Source: Lentzea albidocapillata subsp. violacea
GTDB lineage: Bacteria > Actinomycetota > Actinomycetes > Mycobacteriales > Pseudonocardiaceae
NCBI RefSeq assembly: GCF_900100275.1
Contig: NZ_FNET01000007.1
Span: 1-64,000 of the forward strand
DNA length: 64,000 nucleotides
Direction: 5' to 3'
Part shown: piece by piece, positions 34,561 to 42,744 of the stretch
Numbering within the stretch: the first letter of the stretch is position 1
How the letters are laid out: the number at the start of each line of letters is the position of its first letter
Translations under genes and position numbers: made by a program
Notes under the pieces: model-generated
What the model was told of the DNA's origin: nothing
The model's input: only the letters and a program-made list of their open reading frames with translations
Databases searched by the model: none

Positions 34561-36087
34561 ATGACAACGAGGTCGTGGTGGGGCTGGGGCAACGTCGAGG
34601 ACGCCGTCACCCCGGAGGAACGCCGTGCGCTGGTCGACCGGGTCCGGGCGGTGCTGCCGGACGCGGACCTGACGTTCCACGAGCCGCCGGACCCCGCCAC
34701 GCTCGACCTGCCCGCTTCGCGGATCGAGCCGATCTACTCGACGGATCCGGTCGACCGGCTCGCGCACGCCCGCGGCCAGGCCTACCGCGACGTCACCCGC
34801 AACCTCGCCGGTGACATCGGGCCGCTGCCGGATGCCGTCGCCCGGCCGCGCACCGAGCAGGACGTCGTCGACGTGCTGGACTGGTGCGGGTCGAACGACG
34901 TCGCGGTGATTCCCTTCGGTGGTGGCACTTCCGTCGTCGGCGGGGTGGAGCCGCGTGACCTCGACCGGGTGGTGACGCTGGACCTCTCGGCGCTGGACCA
35001 GGTGCTGGAGGTAGACCCGGTCAGTCGTGCGGCGCGCATCCAGGCCGGGGTGCTGGGGCCGTCGCTGGAGGCACAGCTCAAGCCGCACGGCCTGACGTTG
35101 CGGCACTTCCCGCAGTCGTTCGAGTTCTCGACGCTCGGCGGCTGGCTCGCCACCCGCGCGGGCGGCCACTACGCCACGCTCTACACGCACGTCGACGACC
35201 TGACCGAGTCGCTCAGGGTCGTGACGCCCCAGGGGATCAGCGAGTCGCGCCGGTTGCCGGGGTCGGGCGCGGGGCCGTCGCCGGACCGGCTCTTCCTGGG
35301 CTCCGAAGGCACCCTGGGCGTGATCACCGAGGCGTGGATGCGCCTGCAGGAGCCGCCGGTCCACCGGGCCGGGGCGTCGGTGCGGTTCGCGTCGTGGGAA
35401 CGGGCCGTGGAGGCGACCCGGCTGATCGCGCAGTCCGGGCTCCACCCGGCGAACTGCCGTCTGCTGGACCCGGCGGAGGCGTTCCTCAACGCCGGGTCGC
35501 CGTCCGCCGTCCTGGTGCTGGCGTTCGAGTCCGCGGACCACCCGGTCGACGCGAAACTCGCGCGAGCCCTGGAACTCTGCGGTGACGGCGAGGTCGTCGA
35601 GGGCGCGGCGCAGCAGTGGCGGAAGTCGTTCCTGCGCATGCCGTATCAGCGGGACGCGATGGCTCAGCACGCGATGATCACGGAGACGTTCGAGACGGCC
35701 TGCACCTGGGACCGTTTCGCCGAACTGCACGCGGCGGTCACGGAGGCGGCGACCAAGGCGCTGCGCGAGGTGTGCGGCATCGGCATCGTCACGTGCCGCT
35801 TCACCCACGTCTACCCGGACGGCCCCGCGCCCTACTACGGCATCTACGCGCCGGGCCGCTGGGGCAGCCTCACCGCGCAGTGGGACGAGATCAAGGCCGC
35901 GGTCTCCGAGGCGCTCATCGCGGCGGGCGGCACGATCACGCACCACCACGCCGTCGGCCGCGACCACATGCCCTGGTACACGCGCCAACGGCCGGACGTC
36001 TTCGGCGCGGCCCTGTCCGGTGCCAAGACCGCGCTGGATCCTCAGGGCCTGCTCAACCCCGGCGTCCTCACGACACGACCGACCTGA
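34561..36087 (+). CDS. FAD-linked oxidase, alkyl-DHAP-synthase/glycolate-oxidase-like
   Basis: A 508-aa flavoprotein of the vanillyl-alcohol-oxidase fold. The start MTTRSWWGWGNVEDA and the FAD motif VAVIPFGGGTSVVGGVEP are those of AGPS-like bacterial oxidases; GHYATLYTHVDDLTESLRVVT and LFLGSEGTLGVITEAWMRL complete the FAD domain. The C-terminal part has FTHVYPDGPAPYYGIYAP and the end ALDPQGLLNPGVL. Such enzymes act on 2-hydroxy acids or ether-lipid precursors; the substrate is not deducible. The open frame extends upstream through the CHAT gene, but ATG 34561 fits the family. Its end overlaps the convergent YggT gene by 20 bp. Confidence 0.85.
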   Translation: MTTRSWWGWGNVEDAVTPEERRALVDRVRAVLPDADLTFHEPPDPATLDLPASRIEPIYSTDPVDRLAHARGQAYRDVTRNLAGDIGPLPDAVARPRTEQDVVDVLDWCGSNDVAVIPFGGGTSVVGGVEPRDLDRVVTLDLSALDQVLEVDPVSRAARIQAGVLGPSLEAQLKPHGLTLRHFPQSFEFSTLGGWLATRAGGHYATLYTHVDDLTESLRVVTPQGISESRRLPGSGAGPSPDRLFLGSEGTLGVITEAWMRLQEPPVHRAGASVRFASWERAVEATRLIAQSGLHPANCRLLDPAEAFLNAGSPSAVLVLAFESADHPVDAKLARALELCGDGEVVEGAAQQWRKSFLRMPYQRDAMAQHAMITETFETACTWDRFAELHAAVTEAATKALREVCGIGIVTCRFTHVYPDGPAPYYGIYAPGRWGSLTAQWDEIKAAVSEALIAAGGTITHHHAVGRDHMPWYTRQRPDVFGAALSGAKTALDPQGLLNPGVLTTRPT

Positions 36088-36340
36088 GGATCAGCGCCGC
36101 GATGAACACCAGCGTGAAGGCCAGGTCGAGCCCGAACCCGCCGAACCGCACCGGCGGCAACACCTTGCGCACCGGCGCGAGCACCGGCTCGGTGACGCCG
36201 TGGGTCACCCGGCGCACCTTCCACACCCAGTCACCGCGCGCCTGGAAGGTGACCGCCCAGTCCACGATCATCCGGCCGATCATCACGAGGATGAACAGCG
36301 TCAAGAGCCAATAGAGCAGCCAGCCGACCAAGCCGAACAA
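36068..36340 (-). CDS. YggT-family membrane protein
   Basis: A 90-aa protein with two membrane helices (FGLVGWLLYWLLTLFILVMI and FGLDLAFTLVFIAALIL) flanking the family motif VTEPVLAPVRKVLPPV. YggT proteins sit near cell-division or cell-wall genes in many bacteria; here that context is absent. The best start is TTG at 36338-36340, which has AAGGAGG 5 bp upstream; a longer frame upstream is not supported. The 3' end overlaps the flavoprotein gene on the other strand. Confidence 0.8.
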   Translation of the reverse strand: MFGLVGWLLYWLLTLFILVMIGRMIVDWAVTFQARGDWVWKVRRVTHGVTEPVLAPVRKVLPPVRFGGFGLDLAFTLVFIAALILRSVVS

Positions 36341-36424
36341 GATGGCCTCCTTACGTCCTGTACGTCCATGAAGCCACACGAAACTGAGAGGCGCCTGGCA
36401 ACTCGCTGAGACAGTATTCAGCGC

Positions 36425-36754
36425 GTGGCGTACGACGAGGGCCTGGCCCACCGTCTGGGCGAGTCGCTGGGCGACCTCCCGGACCTCGGCACGAAGAAGA
36501 TGTTCGGCAGCCTGGTGTTCATGTGGCGAGGAAACATGCTGGTAGGCGTGCTGAACTCCGACCTGATAGCGCGCGTGGGCCCCGAGGCGCAGGCCGACGC
36601 GCTGGCCCAGCCGGGCGCCCGCGTCTTCGACTTCACCGGACGGCCGATGAACGGCTGGGTGGTCGTCGACGGCGAGGCCGTGGCGGAGGACGAGGCGCTG
36701 GAGGACTGGATCGCGCGCTGCCGCGAGTTCGTGGAAGCGCTACCGCCGAAGTGA
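36425..36754 (+). CDS. TfoX N-terminal-domain protein
   Basis: A 109-aa protein matching the TfoX/Sxy N-terminal domain, with TKKMFGSLVFMWRGNMLVGVL and FTGRPMNGWVVVDGEA. In Proteobacteria the full TfoX triggers competence genes, but stand-alone N-terminal domains in Actinobacteria have no known role. GTG 36425 opens the domain directly. It stands alone between the divergent YggT gene and a deaminase gene. Confidence 0.82.
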   Translation: MAYDEGLAHRLGESLGDLPDLGTKKMFGSLVFMWRGNMLVGVLNSDLIARVGPEAQADALAQPGARVFDFTGRPMNGWVVVDGEAVAEDEALEDWIARCREFVEALPPK

Positions 36755-36796
36755 GCCGACACTGAATAGAACGCCCTCGCGGGTAGGCTTCGACCG

Positions 36797-37240
36797 ATGA
36801 CTGCTGAAGACATGCTCGCCGTCGCCGTAGAAGAGGCGCGGACGGGACTCGCCGAAGGCGGCATCCCGATCGGCGCGGCACTCTTCGACGCGGACGGCCG
36901 TCTGCTGGGCAGGGGCCACAACCGCCGCGTGCAGGACGGCGACGCCTCGATGCACGCGGAGACCTCGGCCTTCCGCAACGCCGGTCGTCAGCGCAGCTAT
37001 CGCGGCACGACGATGGTGACGACCCTGTCGCCGTGCTGGTACTGCAGCGGCCTGGTCCGCCAGTTCGGCATCTCGCACGTCCTGATCGGCGAGGCCACGA
37101 CGTTCCACGGCGGCCACGACTGGCTGGCTGAGCACGGCGTCGGCATCACCGTCGTCGAGGACCCGGCGCTGGTCGAGCTGATGACGACGTTCATCGCCGA
37201 ACGCCCCGAGCTCTGGTACGAGGACATCGGCCAGGATTAG
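36797..37240 (+). CDS. Cytosine/nucleoside deaminase family protein
   Basis: A 147-aa zinc deaminase with SMHAETSAFRNAG (H53 ligand, E55 proton shuttle) and TLSPCWYCSGLV (C80 and C83 ligands). The SPCxxC spacing and the C-terminal segment ending in PELWYEDIGQD resemble fungal-type cytosine deaminase more than tRNA adenosine deaminase TadA. It probably acts on free cytosine or a related base. It may be transcribed with the next small gene, 10 bp downstream. Confidence 0.85.
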   Translation: MTAEDMLAVAVEEARTGLAEGGIPIGAALFDADGRLLGRGHNRRVQDGDASMHAETSAFRNAGRQRSYRGTTMVTTLSPCWYCSGLVRQFGISHVLIGEATTFHGGHDWLAEHGVGITVVEDPALVELMTTFIAERPELWYEDIGQD

Positions 37241-37250
37241 CCTGAAACGC

Positions 37251-37688
37251 ATGGCTGCTGTGCTGATCGCCGGGGCGGACGAGGACGCGGAGATCGCGCG
37301 CCGGCTCGTTCTCGCCGGTCACACCGTCCGGTTCGCGCCGCTCGACGGTGCCTCGGCCGGGTCGCTGGACTCGCTCGACGTGCTGGTCAACACCGGCGGG
37401 GCCGCGCAGGAGACGTTCGAGGGTGCCGTCGAGAGTGCCGCGCGCGTCCTGCAGACCTACCTGCCGCTGCTGCGACGGTCCGCTGTCGTGGTGAACGTCA
37501 GTGGCCCCCGCGACTCGCCGTCCGCGGCGGCGGTCAACATCGTCACCGTGCAGTACGCGAAGGCGTTCCCGCGGATGCGGATCAACGCCGTCGAGCAGGA
37601 CGCCGGCGCCGTCGTGCGGATGGCGCAGGTCGGACAGGACGGGCCTACCGGCGGCTACTTCGACGCGACGGGTGCCCGGCCCTGGTGA
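37251..37688 (+). CDS. Shortened SDR-like protein
   Basis: A 145-aa protein that looks like a condensed short-chain dehydrogenase. It keeps the start of a Rossmann strand (AAVLIAGADEDAEIARRLVLAG), the NVSG strand, a NIVTVQYAKAFP helix, MRINAVEQ and the end GPTGGYFDATG, but the usual catalytic Tyr-x-x-x-Lys segment and much of the cofactor region are missing. Typical family members are about 230-250 aa. It is probably non-catalytic or a decayed gene, although the frame is intact. Confidence 0.6.
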   Translation: MAAVLIAGADEDAEIARRLVLAGHTVRFAPLDGASAGSLDSLDVLVNTGGAAQETFEGAVESAARVLQTYLPLLRRSAVVVNVSGPRDSPSAAAVNIVTVQYAKAFPRMRINAVEQDAGAVVRMAQVGQDGPTGGYFDATGARPW

Positions 37689-38051
37689 TCAGGACGAGTA
37701 GCGCTGCGCTGCCTCGTCCGCCGTCTTCACGATCGTGAACACCGCGTCGAGCCCGGTCGCCTCGATGGGCCGCAAAGCGGCTCGGTTCGACGCCACCACC
37801 ACGAACTCGACGCCGGCCTTCGACGCGCGCTGCTGGCCGAGGACCAGGGCCTCCAGGCCGGCGGATCCCAGGAACCGGACGCCGCCGAGATCCACGACGA
37901 CGGCCCGCAGGCCTTCCGCCACGTGAGTTTCCAGCGGGCCGGTCAGCGCACCGCTGGAGGTGGTGTCGAGCTCGCCGGACACGCGCAGCACGACGACGTC
38001 GGGGGCGAGCCGGTCGACGACCACCGTGGCCAGAGCTGTGGGGTCAGGCAC
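37689..38051 (-). CDS. STAS-domain anti-sigma-factor antagonist
   Basis: A 120-aa STAS protein, with VVVLRVSGELDTTSSGALTG and the phosphorylation loop DLGGVRFLGSAGLEALV, where the serine in FLGSAG is the expected target of an anti-sigma kinase. Such proteins release SigB/SigF-type sigma factors by binding the anti-sigma factor. A SigB/F-like sigma gene lies at 41334-42053, but no anti-sigma kinase is adjacent. GTG at 38049-38051 follows AAGGAGA. Confidence 0.85.
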   Translation of the reverse strand: MPDPTALATVVVDRLAPDVVVLRVSGELDTTSSGALTGPLETHVAEGLRAVVVDLGGVRFLGSAGLEALVLGQQRASKAGVEFVVVASNRAALRPIEATGLDAVFTIVKTADEAAQRYSS

Positions 38052-38071
38052 GTGATCTCCTTCGTCAGCTG

Positions 38072-38839
38072 TCAGCACCCCACGTTAACCCGGCTGGAGA
38101 CCGGCGGTCGACGGCACCTCAGCGAGGTGCGACCTGCCTGCAGGGAAGCGTGGACGTGCTGGGTGAGGCGGGCGTGCAGTTCGTGGCACGCGGTGAAGCC
38201 GAGGCGGACGTCCTCCGGCGGGCACTGGACGGGCAGCAGTTGCGCGAACGGGTCACCGCCGATCGTGTCGACCGCGGTGAGGAAGCCGACGAGGGCCCCG
38301 ACGAGCCGCCGGTGCAGACCGAACAACGACAGCGCGTTCGCCAGTGCGAGGGTCGGGGCGGGCATTTCGTCGACGCCGGAGAACGGGTCCAGGTCGCGTA
38401 GCGTCACGGTGAACAGCACCGAGTGCGTGCGCTCGGAACGCGTGCCGTAGGCGTCGCCCTGGATGTCGCGCAGCACCGAGCGCATCTCGCGGCGCGGCTG
38501 CCAGAACGCGTGGTGGCCGCGCAGTTCCGAAAGCCCCTCGTCCGACAGCGCGACGGGTGAGGTGACCTCGGTCAACGACCGCAGCGCCGTCTCCCAGCGG
38601 GTCTCCAGGGCCGCGTGGAACTGGGCCAGCGCCGGGTGGTCCTCCCAGCCGGTGGCGACGTCGTCGAAGCCGCGCATCCGCAGCTCGTAGCAGATCCACA
38701 GCGACAGCTGCAGGTCGTCGTCCTGCCAGGCTTCCCTTGTGCCGCCGCTGACGAGCAGCGCGGGCTGCGGCGGGGGCGGCAGGCGCAGCGCTGAGACCAG
38801 GGCTGAGCTCATGTGGCCGCGGGGGCCGGGGAGGCGCAT
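38072..38839 (-). CDS. Iron-containing redox enzyme-like protein, apparently missing metal ligands
   Basis: A 255-aa protein of the haem-oxygenase-like, iron-containing redox enzyme family: RGHMSSALVSAL, DDDLQLSLWICYELRMRGFDD, and IQGDAYG with ALSLFGLHRRLVGALVG are recognisable. Compared with the usual pattern, the acidic residue after IQxD is alanine, the VHRS-like helix is replaced and the late HVExDxxHE metal-binding segment is absent, so iron binding is doubtful. The ATG overlaps the TGA of the upstream ligase gene (TGATG). Confidence 0.6.
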   Translation of the reverse strand: MRLPGPRGHMSSALVSALRLPPPPQPALLVSGGTREAWQDDDLQLSLWICYELRMRGFDDVATGWEDHPALAQFHAALETRWETALRSLTEVTSPVALSDEGLSELRGHHAFWQPRREMRSVLRDIQGDAYGTRSERTHSVLFTVTLRDLDPFSGVDEMPAPTLALANALSLFGLHRRLVGALVGFLTAVDTIGGDPFAQLLPVQCPPEDVRLGFTACHELHARLTQHVHASLQAGRTSLRCRRPPVSSRVNVGC

Positions 38840-39906
38840 CAGGTTTCCTCACGCGTTCGGGCGATCAGCATGTCCACAAGGGACTCGGGGTCCGGGTAGC
38901 GTCGTTGCCGAGCGGCACCGCAGCCGTTGTGGCGCAACCAGTCCAACTGCTGCTCCACAGTAGACAGAGTGCCGCGATCGCGCAGCGCGACCGCGACGTG
39001 CTCGACGAGCGACACCGCCCGGTCGAACGCGGGGGAGAGTTTTCCGGTGTGTGGATCGGCGGCCAGTCCGTCGACCCCGTCGCGCGACGCCCGCCAATAT
39101 GCCGCTCGCAGCACGGAATCGTCCACCCGCTGTTCGGAGGGTTCCGTCACGACGAGGGCCCGGACCAACTCGGCGAGGACCACGACTTCCGTTGCCAGCT
39201 GCGGGATGTCCGCGACGCGCACCTCGACGGTCGGATGATCGGCGGACGGGCGGACGTCCCAGTACACCATCGCCCTGTCCATCAACGCTTCCGAGCTGAT
39301 CAGCGCCTCGACGGTCCGGTCGTAGTCGGCGGGGCCGTGCCAGAACGGCGGCGGCCCGCTCACCGGCCAGCGCGACCACACCATCGACCGCCAGCTGGCG
39401 TATCCGGTGTCCTCTCCCTGGGAGTACGGGGAGTTCGCGCTCAGCGCCAGCAGCGTCGGCAGCCAAGCCCGCAGCTTGTTCGACGCCGCCAGAGCTTCGG
39501 AGCTCGAGGAGACACCGACGTGCACGTGCAGTCCACATGCACCCGTTCCGGTCACGAGCCTGCGATGGGAGTACTCGATCCGGTGATAGCGCGCGTCATC
39601 CGATCCGGGAGGGGGCCCGGCTTCGCCGATCGGCGGCATGCCCGTCGCCACGAGCCGGCACCCTGCCTCGTCGGCGGCGTCCACGAGCACCCGGCGGCCG
39701 AGCCGGACCTGATCGGACAGTTCGCCGAACGAGGAGGTGACGCCGGTGGCGATCTCGATCTGGAACGGCGTGAGCTCGCCCTGCACGTCGAGGTCTCCCG
39801 GCGCGCGGGAGATCTCCCTGACCCGGGGTGCCAGTGCCACCGGCCGCCGCGAATCGGGATCCACGAGCAGGAACTCCTGTTCCACACCGACCGTGTAGTG
39901 ATTCAT
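38839..39906 (-). CDS. Carboxylate-amine ligase (YbdK/glutamate-cysteine ligase 2 type)
   Basis: A 355-aa protein starting MNHYTVGVEQEFLLVDP, the typical ATP-grasp-like glutamate-cysteine ligase family 2 opening. Other signatures are GELTPFQIEIATGV, CGLHVHVGVSS and ANSPYSQGEDTGYASWR. It probably joins glutamate to an amine or cysteine with ATP; the true substrate of YbdK-type enzymes is often unknown. It is translationally coupled to the haem-oxygenase-like gene downstream, a pairing I have seen elsewhere in Actinobacteria. Confidence 0.87.
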   Translation of the reverse strand: MNHYTVGVEQEFLLVDPDSRRPVALAPRVREISRAPGDLDVQGELTPFQIEIATGVTSSFGELSDQVRLGRRVLVDAADEAGCRLVATGMPPIGEAGPPPGSDDARYHRIEYSHRRLVTGTGACGLHVHVGVSSSSEALAASNKLRAWLPTLLALSANSPYSQGEDTGYASWRSMVWSRWPVSGPPPFWHGPADYDRTVEALISSEALMDRAMVYWDVRPSADHPTVEVRVADIPQLATEVVVLAELVRALVVTEPSEQRVDDSVLRAAYWRASRDGVDGLAADPHTGKLSPAFDRAVSLVEHVAVALRDRGTLSTVEQQLDWLRHNGCGAARQRRYPDPESLVDMLIARTREET

Positions 39907-39955
39907 CGGCGAGCGGGTACCCGCGTTTCATGCTGATCAATCCCGGGGTGCCCGG

Positions 39956-40879
39956 ATGAGACTGCGGCGCAGCATCACCGCAGGTCCAGGCTGGACGCGA
40001 CGCAGGCACGGCAAGGGGTTCCGGTACCTCGACGCCGACGGCGCGGCGCTGTCCGCGAGCGACGCCGAGCGGGTGAGGGCGCTCGTGATCCCACCCGCCT
40101 GGCGCGACGTGTGGATCTCTCCGCACCCGAACGGCCACATCCAGGCCGTCGGTTACGACGACGCGGGCCGCCGCCAGTACCTCTATCACGAGAAGTGGCG
40201 GGCCGACCGCGACACGGAGAAGTTCGCCCGCGTGCTCGAACTGGCCCCGAAGCTCGGGAGGTTCCGCGAGCAGGTCGAGCAGGACATGAGGTCGCGCGGC
40301 CGGAAACGGCTGCTCGCCATCGCGCTGCGGATGCTCGATCTCGGCGTCTTCCGCGTCGGCCACGAGGAGTACGCCGAGGAGAACGGCACGCACGGCGTCG
40401 CGACCCTGCTCTGCGAACACCTCTCGGTCACCGGCGACCGGGTCCGCTTCCGGTTCCCCGCCAAGCACGGCGTCGAGGTGGACCAGGAGATCACCGATCG
40501 CGCGCTCGCCAGGGCCGTCCGGTCGTTGCTGCGCGACCGGACGCCGGACTGCCGCGTTTTCGACCTCACCGCCGACGACGTCAACGAACGCTTCCGCGAG
40601 CTGGTCGGCGACGAGTTCAGCGTGAAGGACCTGCGCACCTGGCACGCCATGGTCTTCGCCGCACAGGCGTTCGCGCAGGCCCTGCGCGAACGGGGCAGGC
40701 CGTCGAAGCGCGCGGTCAGCGCGGTCATGAAGGAGGTCGCGCAGGACCTCGGCAACACGCCGTCCGTGGCGAGGAAGTCCTACGTGGACCCGCGCCTGGT
40801 GGAGGCGTTCGAGCACGGTGACGTCATCGGCGGAGGTGACCCCGAACGGGCCGTGCGGAAGCTGCTCAGGAGGATCTGA
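39956..40879 (+). CDS. DNA topoisomerase IB
   Basis: A 307-aa bacterial/poxvirus-type topoisomerase IB. The N-terminal part has GKGFRYLDADG and IPPAWRDVWISPHPNGHIQA; the catalytic domain has FRVGHEEYAEENGTHGVATL, LRTWHAMVFAA and the nucleophile Y276 in VARKSYVDPRL. The enzyme relaxes supercoils by a 3'-phosphotyrosyl nick. It is an accessory enzyme, scattered among bacteria. The last 14 bases overlap the convergent DUF4383-like gene. Confidence 0.92.
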   Translation: MRLRRSITAGPGWTRRRHGKGFRYLDADGAALSASDAERVRALVIPPAWRDVWISPHPNGHIQAVGYDDAGRRQYLYHEKWRADRDTEKFARVLELAPKLGRFREQVEQDMRSRGRKRLLAIALRMLDLGVFRVGHEEYAEENGTHGVATLLCEHLSVTGDRVRFRFPAKHGVEVDQEITDRALARAVRSLLRDRTPDCRVFDLTADDVNERFRELVGDEFSVKDLRTWHAMVFAAQAFAQALRERGRPSKRAVSAVMKEVAQDLGNTPSVARKSYVDPRLVEAFEHGDVIGGGDPERAVRKLLRRI

Positions 40880-41291
40880 CGGCGGCGGCGCGGTCGCACT
40901 GGCGGCACCACACCGCGCCCTCCGCCGACGCCAGCGCGGCGAACCCGGCGAAGAGGTGCAGGGCGTTCGAACCGGAGTTGACGTTCAGGAAGTTCACGAG
41001 CTCGCCGTCGTAGCGGGCCAGGCCGAGCCCGAACAGCACCAGGAACAGCACCGCCACCAGCAGCCCGACATCGGTCAGCGCCTTCAGGCGCGGTACCGCG
41101 AGCAGCAGGGCGGCGCCGAAGACCAGGTGGATGACGTTCTGCAACGGGTTGACGCGCAGTCCGAGCACCCAGGTGTCGGACTCGCCGGCGAACGACGCGA
41201 AGCCGGTCACGAAGAACCCGGCCACGCCCCAGAGCACGAGCAGGGCACCAGTGCTGATCGCCAGCTTCTGGGGCCACCGCAACCGTTTCAT
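40866..41291 (-). CDS. DUF4383-like membrane protein
   Basis: A protein of about 141 aa with four predicted membrane helices (for example KLAISTGALLVLWGVAGFF and VGLLVAVLFLVLFGLGL) and the NPLQNVIHLVFGAALLLAV motif typical of DUF4383 proteins. Function unknown. Two in-frame ATG codons, at 41318 and 41291, are possible; the second gives the usual family length. The end overlaps topoisomerase IB on the other strand. Confidence 0.75.
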   Translation of the reverse strand: MKRLRWPQKLAISTGALLVLWGVAGFFVTGFASFAGESDTWVLGLRVNPLQNVIHLVFGAALLLAVPRLKALTDVGLLVAVLFLVLFGLGLARYDGELVNFLNVNSGSNALHLFAGFAALASAEGAVWCRQCDRAAAVRSS

Positions 41292-41333
41292 GAACCCAGT
41301 ATCGCCAGAAGCGGTCATTCTCGCTCGCTCATT

Positions 41334-42053
41334 TCACTCCTCCGCCAGCAGATCGTGTCGCAGCTGCTCCAGGGACTTGGTGAGCAGCCGCGACACGTGC
41401 ATCTGGGAGATGCCGACGCGGCGGGCGATCTCCGTCTGGGTCAGCCGGCCGAAGAAACGCAGGACCACGATGGTCCGCTCACGGCGCGGAAGGCCCCGCA
41501 GCATCGGCTGCAGGGCCTCGTGGATCTCCACGCCTTCCAGCGCCGGATCGTCGACGGTCGAGCTCTCCAGTGAGTCCAGCGGTGCGAACGCGATGTTCTT
41601 CTCGATGCGCAGGCCCTCGTAGACGTCGGTGAGCGACACCCCGAGGTGCCGGGCGATCTCGGAGGGAGTGGGAGACCGCCCGGTCCTGTGCGAAAGCTCG
41701 GCGGTCGCGCCGTCGATGGAGTCGCACAGCTCTTTCAACCTGCGGGGCACGCGGATCGCCCAGCACTGGTCGCGGAAGTGACGCCGCACCTCGCCGGTGA
41801 TCGTCGGCACGGCGTAGGACAGGAAGTCCGTCTGCCGCGAGACGTCGAACCGGTCGATGGCGTTGATCAGTCCGACCGCCGCCACCTGCGCGAGATCTTC
41901 CATGGGCTCGCCGCGTTCGCTGAAGCGGCGAGCGATGTGCCGGGCAAGGGGGAGGTACTCGCGCACCAGCCGGTCTCGCAGCACGTAGTAACGCGGCGAG
42001 TCACGGTCGATGCGGGCGAGTTCCTCGAACGCCGCGTGCTGGTCTGGCGTCAA
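41334..42053 (-). CDS. SigB/SigF-family RNA polymerase sigma factor
   Basis: A 239-aa sigma factor with regions 2, 3 and 4. Region 2 includes REYLPLARHIARRFSERGEP and LAQVAAVGLINAIDRFD, region 3 covers IRVPRRLKELCDSI and region 4 has the helix-turn-helix TQTEIARRVGISQMHVSRLL. This is the general-stress or sporulation class regulated by partner switching. The start is TTG at 42053, with weak ribosome signal. The likely antagonist STAS protein lies at 37689-38051. Confidence 0.9.
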   Translation of the reverse strand: MTPDQHAAFEELARIDRDSPRYYVLRDRLVREYLPLARHIARRFSERGEPMEDLAQVAAVGLINAIDRFDVSRQTDFLSYAVPTITGEVRRHFRDQCWAIRVPRRLKELCDSIDGATAELSHRTGRSPTPSEIARHLGVSLTDVYEGLRIEKNIAFAPLDSLESSTVDDPALEGVEIHEALQPMLRGLPRRERTIVVLRFFGRLTQTEIARRVGISQMHVSRLLTKSLEQLRHDLLAEE

Positions 42054-42065
42054 CGTGCACCGCGA

Positions 42066-42530
42066 TCAGACCTGGGGCGGCGGCGTCACGTCGCCCCGCC
42101 AGGCGCCGGTCTCGGCGCCGCGGTTCTCGATGAACTCCTTGAACCTCTTCAGGTCGCCCTCGACCCGGTGGCCGACGACGCCGAGCGCCGCTCCGGCCTT
42201 CTCGGTGATTGTCTCGGGGTCGTACTCCATCTGGAGATGGACCCTCGTCGTGTCGTTGTCCAGGCGGTGGAACGTCACCACGCCACCCTGCGGCGGCCCG
42301 TCGATCGTGGTCCACGCGACTCGCTCGTCCGCGTGCTGCTCGGTGATCTCCGCGTCGAACTCGCGGACGACCCCGCCGATCTTCGTGGTCCAGTGGGTCC
42401 TGGTCGGCGTGACCTGGTCGATCTTCTCGACCCCGTCCATGAACGCCGGGAAGGATTCGAACTGGGTCCACTGGTTGTAAGCCGTGCTCACGGGCACGTG
42501 GACGTCCACCGACTTCTCAATGGTGGTCAC
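42066..42530 (-). CDS. SRPBCC (polyketide cyclase/dehydrase-like) protein
   Basis: A 154-aa START-like fold protein: TIEKSVDVHVPVSTAYNQWTQF, then FPAFMDGVEKIDQV and WTTKIGGVVREFDAEI, ending in a long helix VEGDLKRFKEFIENRG. These make a hydrophobic pocket for lipid-like ligands. In Actinobacteria such genes are often stress-induced. GTG 42530 has GGAGG upstream. It lies upstream of the SigB/F-type sigma gene in the same direction, 12 bp apart, so they may be co-transcribed. Confidence 0.83.
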   Translation of the reverse strand: MTTIEKSVDVHVPVSTAYNQWTQFESFPAFMDGVEKIDQVTPTRTHWTTKIGGVVREFDAEITEQHADERVAWTTIDGPPQGGVVTFHRLDNDTTRVHLQMEYDPETITEKAGAALGVVGHRVEGDLKRFKEFIENRGAETGAWRGDVTPPPQV

Positions 42531-42585
42531 GAAACCTCCTCCTTCGATTGGTGTCGGAAGGTGAGTACCCAGGCGACGCGCTGTT

Positions 42586-42602
42586 ACACATCCGACATGT
42601 GT
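42586..42602. promoter_or_regulatory. Inverted repeat in the SRPBCC/livF intergenic region
   Basis: ACACAT and ATGTGT are separated by CCGAC. The dyad lies about 56 bp upstream of the SRPBCC start and could be an operator for that gene. Confidence 0.3.
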
Positions 42603-42705
42603 CCACTCAGGACGGTCACGCAGCGTGTCGGACCATTTGCGATCCGCACATCACGAAATCGCCCGCAGTGGTCAAATCACTCTGTGATCCAAGTCTCACG
42701 AGCGG

Positions 42706-42721
42706 CATACTGCGCGGTATG
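42706..42721. promoter_or_regulatory. 16-bp dyad operator candidate upstream of the liv/acyl-CoA synthetase operon
   Basis: CATACTGCGCGGTATG is an inverted repeat of CATAC and GTATG with a 6-bp spacer, 23 bp before the livF start. A closely similar dyad lies at 59137-59152 before the second acyl-CoA synthetase unit. Such dyads are typical of TetR-family sites. Confidence 0.5.
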
Positions 42722-42744
42722 TCAGGGGCCCCTAGGAGGCGCTG

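Noticed and set aside
32839-36087. A single 1082-codon open frame spanning the CHAT gene and the flavoprotein gene
   Set aside because: The first 574 codons are in a shifted frame over the CHAT coding sequence and are Arg/Gly/Ala-rich noise of high-GC DNA. The real flavoprotein starts at ATG 34561.
37689-42053. STAS protein and SigB/F-type sigma factor as one partner-switching operon
   Set aside because: They are separated by five genes, two of them on the opposite strand, and no anti-sigma kinase is present between them. A functional link remains possible but is not shown.
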